Below are positions 1 to 4,772 of a DNA stretch of 8,972 bases, one piece after another. Origin of the DNA: JAXHUA01 sp034189695 (lineage in GTDB: Bacteria > Chloroflexota > Dehalococcoidia > E44-bin15). Location of the stretch: positions 1-8,972 of the forward strand of contig JAXHUA010000004.1 in assembly GCA_034189695.1 (NCBI GenBank), written 5' to 3'. The stretch's first letter is position 1. Each line of letters opens with the position of its first letter. Both the position numbers and the translations under genes were made by a program. The notes under the pieces are model-generated. The model ran no database searches. It saw only the letters and a program-made list of their open reading frames with translations, and was not told the DNA's origin.

Positions 1-1
1 T

Positions 2-109
2 ACTGGTGCGGCTATTGTCACCGGCCTTGCAGAGCGTTTTGGCCCTCTACCAAAGATGCGTATCAAGGAGATAGGCTATGGCGTCGGGGCACGGGAATTG
101 AAAGAGATA
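2..109 (+). pseudogene. larC: LarC (DUF111) family fragment, cut at both ends
   Basis: Reading from base 2, the first 36 codons begin TGAAIVTGLAERFGPLPK and contain IGYGVGARELKE at about codons 24-35. This matches the well-conserved middle of LarC proteins (TPTGAAIL..LA..FGP.P.M....IGYGAGTRDL). LarC loads nickel into the pincer-nucleotide cofactor of lactate racemase-type enzymes. After about base 109 the similarity stops. The expected continuation (a PNVLRV-like segment and the C-terminal half) is not found in any of the three plus frames, although this frame stays open to a stop at 314-316. The ATG at 56 is internal to the conserved block and should not be taken as a start. The 5' part lies outside the window. 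It is most likely a decayed or rearranged larC; an assembly join is an alternative. Confidence 0.6.
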
Positions 110-239
110 TGCCGCCCGCCCTGGCCGAAGTGGAGCAATGGCAGGCCAGTTGGGACTGCCGGCGCGCCGACGGCTAGGACTTCGTCGTCACCGGCACATA
201 CGGAGCGTTCTAAACGAGCACCTCCGACGGAGCGCGGCG
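110..239. other. Short gene-free stretch between larC fragment and aminotransferase
   Basis: I see no coding similarity and no convincing terminator (no stable stem followed by a T-run) here. The plus-strand frame of the LarC fragment remains open through it but no longer resembles any family I know. Two gene ends converge on this stretch. Confidence 0.4.
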
Positions 240-1397
240 TTACCCTCCCGCTGTCAGTGCTTGCCTCATGCACTCCAGCGCCGCTTCAAGCATTGCGCGG
301 GGGCAGGCGAAGTTGAGGCGCACGTACCCCTCGCCGCCACGCCCGAACTGCGGCCCGTCGCTGAGGGCTACCCTGGCCTTCTCCAGGAAGAACTCGAAGG
401 GACTGCCGGCGATGCCCGCCCGGCGGCAGTCGAGCCAGGCGAAGTAGGTCGCCTCCGGCCGGCCCATCTCAATGCCGGGCAGGCGCGACTCAACATACCC
501 CAGCAGGAAGTCGCGGTTGGCCTCCAGGTAGCGCAGCAGTTGCTCCAGCCACGGCTCGCCCTGGCGGTATGCCGCGAGCGCAGCGACATATCCCATGATG
601 TTCGGATTCGGCACCAGGCCCACCCTGGCCGCCTCGAACCTCCGCCGCAGTTCCTCGTTCGCGATAATGGCCACCGAGCAGCGAAGGCCGGGAATGTTGA
701 AGGTCTTGCTCGGCGCCATCAGGGTGATGGTGTGCTCGGCGATCTCGGGGGCCAGCGACGCGATAGGCACGTGCTCGCTACCGCTGAACACCAGGTCGCA
801 GTGGATCTCGTCCGAGCATATGGCTACGTCGTGGCGCAGGCATATCTCCGCCATGCGCTCCAGCTCGTCGCGGCGGAACACCCTCCCCACCGGGTTGTGC
901 GGGTTGCACAGCACGAACACCCGCGTCCGCTCCCCGATGGCCGCCTCGAAGGCATCGAAATCGATATCATACCGGCCGTCACCGCAGCGCGTAAGCTCCA
1001 TCTCATCGAGGCCCAGGCCGGCATTGACCGGCACGCGGAGGATGGGATAGTAGAGCGGGGTCTGCACCAGCATGCCATCGCCCGGTGAGGCTATCGCGCG
1101 GCACGCCAGGTTGAAGCCGACGACCACGCCAGGGGTGAAGGCCATCCAATCGGGGCTGACGCGCCAGCCATAGAGCCGTTCCAGGCGCTCGACGATGACC
1201 GAACGCAGCTCCGCCGGCTCGGCGCCGTACCCGAAGACGCCGTGCTCCGCCCGTACGTGCAGCGCCCGCACCACCGGCTCGGGCGACAGAAAGTCCATGT
1301 CCCCCACCCACAGCGGTATGACGCCCTCACCGTAGCGGCGCCACTTCACGCTGTCGGAGGAGCACCGGTCGATTGTCCGGTCGAAATCGTACTGCAT
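240..1397 (-). CDS. PLP-dependent aminotransferase, PatB/MalY (C-S lyase-like) family
   Basis: This is a 385-residue fold-type I PLP enzyme of normal length for the PatB/MalY group, whose studied members cleave C-S bonds (cystathionine beta-lyase) or transaminate. Visible marks are the N-terminal PLWVGDMDF (28-36), the FGYG segment (55-58), CNPHNPVGR (164-172), SDEIHCDL (195-202, Asp196 contacting the PLP pyridine nitrogen), APSKTFNIPGL (228-238, with Lys231 as Schiff-base lysine), and VRLNFACP (359-366, with Arg360 as carboxylate-binding arginine). N-terminal WVGDMDF together with SDEIHCDL is typical of PatB/MalY rather than AspC. No signal peptide is seen, so it is cytosolic. It begins 3 bases after the stop of the flavin oxidoreductase (TGA-AGT-ATG), so it is probably translationally coupled and has no promoter of its own. 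The true substrate cannot be read from sequence. Confidence 0.93.
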   Translation of the reverse strand: MQYDFDRTIDRCSSDSVKWRRYGEGVIPLWVGDMDFLSPEPVVRALHVRAEHGVFGYGAEPAELRSVIVERLERLYGWRVSPDWMAFTPGVVVGFNLACRAIASPGDGMLVQTPLYYPILRVPVNAGLGLDEMELTRCGDGRYDIDFDAFEAAIGERTRVFVLCNPHNPVGRVFRRDELERMAEICLRHDVAICSDEIHCDLVFSGSEHVPIASLAPEIAEHTITLMAPSKTFNIPGLRCSVAIIANEELRRRFEAARVGLVPNPNIMGYVAALAAYRQGEPWLEQLLRYLEANRDFLLGYVESRLPGIEMGRPEATYFAWLDCRRAGIAGSPFEFFLEKARVALSDGPQFGRGGEGYVRLNFACPRAMLEAALECMRQALTAGG

Positions 1398-1400
1398 ACT

Positions 1401-2507
1401 TCAGGAGTCCGCACCCTTCTCGCGCAGACGGCGCTCCTGGGCGCAATCAAGCGTCCTGTCCCTCACGATAACGCCGAAGCACCTGCCGCACGACTGACAT
1501 CGCGACGGTCCGCCGTCGCCCCGCTGCCAGCGGGCGACCAGGTCCGGCTCCCTGATGAACGGGCGGCACATCGACACCATGTCCGCCTCCCCGCTGTCCA
1601 CGATGCTCTGCGCCGTCTCCAGGCTGCGAATGCCCCCAACCGCTATCACCGGCACGCTGACCGCCCTCTTGACTGCCGCCGCCTCGTCGCGGAAGTAGGG
1701 CTGCTCCGGGTCGCCGGCCCGCGCCGGGCGAATGGAGCCGCCGAAGCCGGCGCTGACCTCGATGGCGTCGATGCCCTGCTGCACCAGAGCGCGCGCCGTG
1801 CCCACCCCCTCGGTGAGGGGGAGCCCCCCCTCCGCCCCATCCAGCACACCCAGCTTGATCATCAGCGGGTAGTCGGCCCCCACGGCCTGCCGCGCCTCCC
1901 GCGTCACTTCGAGATGGAACCTCCGGCGGTTCTCCGGGCTGCCGCCCCACCTGTCGTCGCGCCGGTTGTACGGGGGCGACAGGAACTGGCTCATGAGGTA
2001 GCCGTGCGCCCCGTGGAGCTGGACCGCATCGAAGCCGGCCTCCCTGCCGCGCACCGCGGCCGCGGCGAAGTCGGCGATGATGCCCTCGATGTCCTCGTCC
2101 GTCATCTCGCGGTGAGCCGTCCTGGTGTCCGGCATGCTCGACACCGCCAGCGTGGGGATGCCCAGGCCCGGCAGGTAGTGCGAGTTGATACCCGCGTGCA
2201 CGATTTGCAGGGCTATCCGCGCGCCGCCCTCGTGCGCCGCCGCCGCCAGCCGGCGCAGGCCGGGTATCATGTCGTCGCTGTGCGCCCCGTACTGGCCCTG
2301 GGCCGCCTGGCCCAGCGGCGAGACAAAGGCGTACCCGGTGACTATCAGGCCGACCCCACCCTCCGCCAAGCGGCGATAGAGCGCCACCGAGGCGTCCGTG
2401 ACGGCCCCCGACTCGTCAGCGGTGCCGTCCCATGTCGCCGAGCGCACGAAGCGGTTGCGGAGTTCGAGCCGGCCGATGGCGAAGGGCGCGAACAGGTCCA
2501 CTGGCAT
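1401..2507 (-). CDS. NADH:flavin oxidoreductase, old yellow enzyme family
   Basis: This 368-residue TIM-barrel FMN enzyme would use NAD(P)H to reduce activated C=C bonds. Marks, numbered from the chosen start, are LFAPFAIGRLELRNRFVRSA (5-24) at the N-terminus, QIVHAG (101-106), HGAHGYLMSQFLSP (165-178, with His165/His168 as substrate-binding pair), DRWGGSPENRRRF (185-197), VIAVGGIRS (287-295) and MVSMCRPFIREP (310-321) for FMN phosphate binding. The tail carries Cys337, Cys340, Cys343 and Cys355 (C-x2-C-x2-C-x11-C), which resembles the [4Fe-4S] motif of 2,4-dienoyl-CoA reductases, but the long C-terminal dinucleotide-binding domains of those enzymes are absent. An in-frame ATG exists at 2561, but I prefer 2507: it has a strong AGGAGG site 6 bases upstream, begins with the family's typical first residues, and lies downstream of a good promoter whose predicted start (~2537) would exclude 2561. 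It heads a two-gene operon with the aminotransferase. Confidence 0.92.
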   Translation of the reverse strand: MPVDLFAPFAIGRLELRNRFVRSATWDGTADESGAVTDASVALYRRLAEGGVGLIVTGYAFVSPLGQAAQGQYGAHSDDMIPGLRRLAAAAHEGGARIALQIVHAGINSHYLPGLGIPTLAVSSMPDTRTAHREMTDEDIEGIIADFAAAAVRGREAGFDAVQLHGAHGYLMSQFLSPPYNRRDDRWGGSPENRRRFHLEVTREARQAVGADYPLMIKLGVLDGAEGGLPLTEGVGTARALVQQGIDAIEVSAGFGGSIRPARAGDPEQPYFRDEAAAVKRAVSVPVIAVGGIRSLETAQSIVDSGEADMVSMCRPFIREPDLVARWQRGDGGPSRCQSCGRCFGVIVRDRTLDCAQERRLREKGADS

Positions 2508-2510
2508 GGT

Positions 2511-2521
2511 CCTCCTCCTTT
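2511..2521 (-). promoter_or_regulatory. Strong Shine-Dalgarno fixing the oxidoreductase start
   Basis: On the minus strand the bases read AAAGGAGGAGG just before ACC-ATG. An AGGAGG core sits 6 bases from the ATG at 2507. The in-frame ATG at 2561 lacks comparable support, so this site decides the start. Confidence 0.75.
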
Positions 2522-2543
2522 CGTGTGCGAGTGATACGCCCCC

Positions 2544-2573
2544 ATCATACCCGCTACCCACCCGCTATGGCAA
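2544..2573 (-). promoter_or_regulatory. Candidate sigma70-type promoter for the oxidoreductase-aminotransferase operon
   Basis: The minus strand has TTGCCA (2573-2568, 5 of 6 matches to TTGACA), an 18-base spacer, and TATGAT (2549-2544, 5 of 6 matches to TATAAT). The predicted transcript starts near 2537, giving a leader of about 30 bases before the ATG at 2507. Position, spacing and match are good, but the assignment rests on sequence alone. Confidence 0.5.
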
Positions 2574-2618
2574 AGGCCCAACGGCCTTCACCCTCGTGCC
2601 GTTGCCATCACAGCCGCT

Positions 2619-2634
2619 CGTTGACCCGTCAACG
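2619..2634. promoter_or_regulatory. 16-base palindrome in the divergent promoter region (candidate operator)
   Basis: CGTTGACCCGTCAACG consists of perfect 7-base arms (CGTTGAC/GTCAACG) around a CC centre. It ends one base before the proposed -35 element of the DUF1326 promoter and lies upstream of the oxidoreductase promoter, so a dimeric regulator bound here could affect either direction. No regulator gene is adjacent in the window. Confidence 0.4.
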
Positions 2635-2635
2635 G

Positions 2636-2664
2636 TTCCCAGCGGAGCCGCGACAACATATAAT
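2636..2664 (+). promoter_or_regulatory. Candidate sigma70-type promoter for the DUF1326 gene
   Basis: A perfect TATAAT (2659-2664) follows a weak TTCCCA (2636-2641, 4 of 6 matches) with a 17-base spacer. Predicted transcription begins near 2671, leaving a leader of about 94 bases. The leader contains a 10-base palindrome CGGTATACCG at 2712-2721. The -10 is convincing in this GC-rich context; the -35 is not strong by itself. Confidence 0.45.
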
Positions 2665-2764
2665 ACGCGATACTGGATGCCGGGCGACCGGACGCGAAGG
2701 GCGCGTCAATTCGGTATACCGTTGAGAGCGATGGCCTTACGGCCCCAGTGAAAGGACAACTGCA

Positions 2765-3352
2765 ATGGCGTGGAGAATGAAAGGGACCTGGTACGAGACC
2801 TGCGCTTCGCAGGGTCAGTGCGCCTACTACTTCGGCCGCGACAGGGAGGAACCTTGCACGTCGTTTCACTTGTTTGAAATCAAGGAAGGCGAGATCGACG
2901 GCGTGGACGTAAGCGGAATCCTGGTTATGGCGATAGCCGATTCCCTCGGGCCCAGGTTCGCCGACCTGCTGGGGCAGGGCGGCGACGGTGGCATATACAT
3001 CACTGACAGGGCCACCGAGGAGCAGAGAAAGGCGCTGGAGCCGTTCTTCGTCAACAACGTTCCGGGCTGGCTGCTCACAAGAAAGGTTCTTGGCGTCAGG
3101 TTCGTTCCCATCAGCCTGAGCAAGGAGGACAACACTCACCACATCACGATGCCCCACGGCGAGATCAAGATGACGCCGACGGCCGGCCTTGACGGCAACC
3201 CGGTCCGGGTGGAGAACTGCCTGTTCAATACCGTGTTCTCCCAGATCAACGTGTGCAACTGCCACTACTGGAAGTACAGGGACTTCGGCAAGGACTTCGA
3301 CTTCCAGAACAGGGCGAGCGTGATGTGCGACTTCGACATGCAGGGCGGCTAG
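2765..3352 (+). CDS. DUF1326 family protein
   Basis: This 195-residue protein fits the DUF1326 family: it opens with WRMKGTWYETCASQGQCAYYF (from residue 3), followed by Cys31 in EPCTSFHLFEIKEGEIDGVDVSG (the family's usual C..a...I..G..G.vdLsGl block at about 31-51). Cysteines are at 13, 19, 31, 152, 164, 166 and 188; C164-x-C166 sits in NVCNCHYWKY. The N-terminal CxC-type motif common in the family is reduced here to C13-x5-C19. The biochemical role of the family is not established, and the conserved Cys and His residues suggest metal or redox chemistry only as inference. No signal peptide or membrane segment is seen. The start is supported by AAAGGA (2751-2756) 8 bases upstream. It is transcribed away from the oxidoreductase operon and converges on the flavin reductase gene. 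Confidence 0.87.
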   Translation: MAWRMKGTWYETCASQGQCAYYFGRDREEPCTSFHLFEIKEGEIDGVDVSGILVMAIADSLGPRFADLLGQGGDGGIYITDRATEEQRKALEPFFVNNVPGWLLTRKVLGVRFVPISLSKEDNTHHITMPHGEIKMTPTAGLDGNPVRVENCLFNTVFSQINVCNCHYWKYRDFGKDFDFQNRASVMCDFDMQGG

Positions 3353-3362
3353 CTCACCGCCC
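3343..3362. repeat. Short inverted repeat between convergent genes
   Basis: GGGCGG and CCGCCC form a 6-bp GC stem with an 8-base loop that covers the DUF1326 stop codon. There is no T-run on either side, so it is at most a weak, possibly bidirectional, transcription-ending hairpin in the gap between two convergent genes. Confidence 0.25.
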
Positions 3363-3401
3363 ACACCTGTCGCTCTCTCCGGGGCACGCGGCAGAGACGC
3401 T

Positions 3402-3962
3402 TCAGGCCTGGGCAGTCTGCTTCAGCACCGTGGCCATGTCAACACCGAGCTTCCTCGCCTCCTCGATGGCGGCCGCGTTGTTTTTCATGTCGCCCAGCTT
3501 GCTGGCAAACGCCGACACGGTGGTGATGCGGTCATTGCCGAGGTAGAAGGCCAGGAAGCGCCTCAACGCGCGGTCGGTCTGGCCGACCCCCTCGGAGCTG
3601 GCCACGATGATGAGGCCGCCCGCCCTGGCGTCTATGCCGATGTCGTGCATGTAGAGGAAGTAGTTGCGGTCGATGAAGGCCTTCATCTGGGCCGTCATGT
3701 TGAAGTAGTACACCGGCGTGGCGAGGATGACTCCGTCCGCCTGGCGGAACCGCTCCAGTATCCACGGCGCATCGTCCTTCTGAAGGCACTCCGACTGTGA
3801 GGCGCAGTTGTCGTGCCCCTGGCACCCTCCGACCGCGTACTGGCTCAGAAAAATCTTCTGTGTCTCGATGCCGTGTCTCGCGGCCTCGTCCAGCGCCTGG
3901 TCGACCAGGTAGCTGGTGTTCCCCCTCGGCCGGGGGCTGCCCACAATCGCCACAATCTTCAT
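3402..3962 (-). CDS. Flavodoxin-fold NADPH-dependent FMN reductase / iron-sulfur flavoprotein-like
   Basis: This 186-residue cytosolic flavoprotein has the N-terminal FMN phosphate loop GSPRPRGNTS (8-17) in MKIVAIVGSPR, and ATPVYYFNMTAQMKAFIDR (81-99), which is typical of the NADPH-dependent FMN reductase/Isf family. Cys47, Cys53 and Cys59 (C-x5-C-x5-C in GGCQGHDNCASQSECLQKDD) lie where Isf proteins hold their cluster cysteines. The true Isf motif has four closely spaced cysteines, so a full [4Fe-4S] site is doubtful. The likely role is reduction of FMN or of small electron acceptors with NAD(P)H. I chose the ATG at 3962 over an in-frame ATG at 3995 because GGAAAGGA lies 6 bases upstream and the family begins at this methionine. 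It is the last recognisable chromosomal gene before the tRNA remnant. Confidence 0.9.
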   Translation of the reverse strand: MKIVAIVGSPRPRGNTSYLVDQALDEAARHGIETQKIFLSQYAVGGCQGHDNCASQSECLQKDDAPWILERFRQADGVILATPVYYFNMTAQMKAFIDRNYFLYMHDIGIDARAGGLIIVASSEGVGQTDRALRRFLAFYLGNDRITTVSAFASKLGDMKNNAAAIEEARKLGVDMATVLKQTAQA

Positions 3963-3997
3963 GCTGTTTCCTTTCCGTGGGGTCTGCCGCCGCACGG

Positions 3998-4014
3998 CCT
4001 GCGCCGGGCGCAGG
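3998..4014. promoter_or_regulatory. 17-base palindrome in the leader of the flavin reductase gene
   Basis: CCTGCGCC-G-GGCGCAGG is a perfect inverted repeat with 8-base arms and a 1-base centre, 36 bases upstream of the ATG at 3962. It could be an operator for a dimeric regulator or a stable leader hairpin. A possible minus-strand promoter lies further upstream (TTGCCA at 4071-4066, 18-base spacer, TACCAT at 4047-4042). If that is used, the palindrome falls inside the transcribed leader. Confidence 0.4.
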
Positions 4015-4089
4015 GCAGCGCATCACGGCAGCTTACAGGACATGGTAGCGGGGGATACGCCTGCTTGGCAAGCGAAAGCGGGAAGGCAC

Positions 4090-4112
4090 TGGCGCGCCCG
4101 GAGGGATTCGAA
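4090..4112 (-). tRNA. tRNA 3'-end fragment (T-loop to CCA), candidate attachment site
   Basis: The minus strand reads TTCGAAT (consensus T-loop), CCCTC (3' T-stem), CGGGCGC (3' acceptor strand), G (discriminator), CCA, with exactly the spacing of a tRNA 3' end (7+5+7+1+3). The three G before the T-loop (to 4115) pair with CCC, but the next two upstream bases do not complete the T-stem. No matching 5' acceptor strand (GCGCCCG) or anticodon arm occurs in the following 100 bases or so, so this is not a full tRNA gene. The acceptor strand would suit a tRNA with a GCGCCCG 5' end, as in many tRNA-Arg genes; this identity is a guess. Such a fragment is what an integrative element leaves at the distal end of its insertion. 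Confidence 0.65.
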
Positions 4113-4355
4113 CCCAAGTGCAGGAGACCGCAAAACACAGGCCAAGATGGGCATGGCAGGCCGGTGTCCTCAGGCCCGACCAAGTCCATGTCTCGTTGCA
4201 ATCCCGGCATCGCCCGCTCGTTCGCATCCGCCTTCGTTTCGCGTGTGCTCCAAGCCGTTGACGCCTTCCCCTTCCTTGCCCGTCCAACGTCCGTCGCTTC
4301 GCGCGATCAAGTTACGCGCGTCGCCGTCTCGCCAGCGCCACAGTCGGGTTTCCCT

Positions 4356-4772
4356 TCACTTCCATTGAGTCCTGCGGACCATCCGCTCAATCCGATCCAT
4401 GCATCCATCGAAGTCTCGTTCAAGTTCATGCTGCCACAGACGGACTACCGTCCAGCCCGTCTTCCGGAGCTTCCGATGGTTCTTGGCATCCCGCTTCCGA
4501 TTCTTAGATATCTTCTCTTTCCAGAAGCTGGACACCTTGTGTTCCCATGATGGGAATCTGTATCCGTGCCAGAAGTCGCCATCCACGAACACGGCGACCC
4601 GGTCCTTGCCGAAAACAATGTCAGGCTTGCCGGGCAACTCCTTGACGTGCTTTCGGAATCTCAACCCCCTTCTGTGCAGAGCAGATCGTACCCGCACCTC
4701 CAGCCCCGTATCCTTTCCCTTGATCCGGGACATACAGTAGCTGCGCTGTTCAGGCGTCAGGTTATCCGGCAT
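4356..4772 (-). CDS. vsr: Vsr-family DNA endonuclease (very short patch repair type)
   Basis: This 138-residue single-domain nuclease starts MPDNLTPEQRSYCMSRIKGKDTGLEVRVRSAL, the Vsr family N-terminus. It has Glu25 (TGLEVRVR), the Asp51 in LPGKPDIVF that aligns with the Mg-binding catalytic Asp51 of E. coli Vsr, VFVDGDFWHG (61-70) with His69, and a basic region to W113 (RLWQHEL). Vsr nicks next to T of T:G mismatches that arise when 5-methylcytosine is deaminated, which fits the methyltransferase in the same operon. Unlike E. coli Vsr, position 64 is Asp rather than His, and the zinc-ligand positions 66, 71 and 73 are Asp, Tyr and Phe. The C-terminus is also shorter. The frame extends upstream to 4970, but the ATG at 4772 is certain in context: it overlaps the helicase stop in TAATG, with an AGGA site just upstream. 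It could serve mismatch repair or act as a restriction nuclease. Confidence 0.92.
   Translation of the reverse strand: MPDNLTPEQRSYCMSRIKGKDTGLEVRVRSALHRRGLRFRKHVKELPGKPDIVFGKDRVAVFVDGDFWHGYRFPSWEHKVSSFWKEKISKNRKRDAKNHRKLRKTGWTVVRLWQHELERDFDGCMDRIERMVRRTQWK

Larger units (their letters stand above)
3963..4355. other. Gene-free boundary region between chromosome-like and island-like genes
   Basis: This stretch of about 390 bases holds the flavin reductase leader with its palindrome, then the tRNA 3' fragment, then about 240 bases (4116-4355) with no recognisable gene. A GC hairpin with CGCGCG arms (4300-4305/4315-4320, 9-base loop) lies about 35 bases past the vsr stop. It lacks a T-run, so it is only a weak terminator candidate. 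Open frames here translate to the peptide patterns commonly produced by reading through tRNA genes (for instance RIPPGAP), not to proteins. I see no integrase remnant. Confidence 0.5.

Noticed and set aside
1242..2534. Long plus-strand open frame (430 codons) opposite the oxidoreductase
   Set aside because: It is antisense to a gene with full family motifs, gives low-complexity His/Arg/Ala/Pro-rich protein, and is explained by high GC; it is a shadow frame. The same holds for plus-strand frames at 138-1088, 4829-5917 and 8017-8760.
4090..4200. A complete tRNA or tmRNA gene on the minus strand
   Set aside because: Only the 3' end fits. No complementary 5' acceptor strand, D-arm or anticodon arm is found upstream, the T-stem has two mismatches, and the 3' end does not match usual tmRNA ends.
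4300..4320. Rho-independent terminator for the vsr operon
   Set aside because: The CGCGCG stem has a 9-base loop and is not followed by a T-run on the minus strand, so it is kept only as a weak hairpin note.
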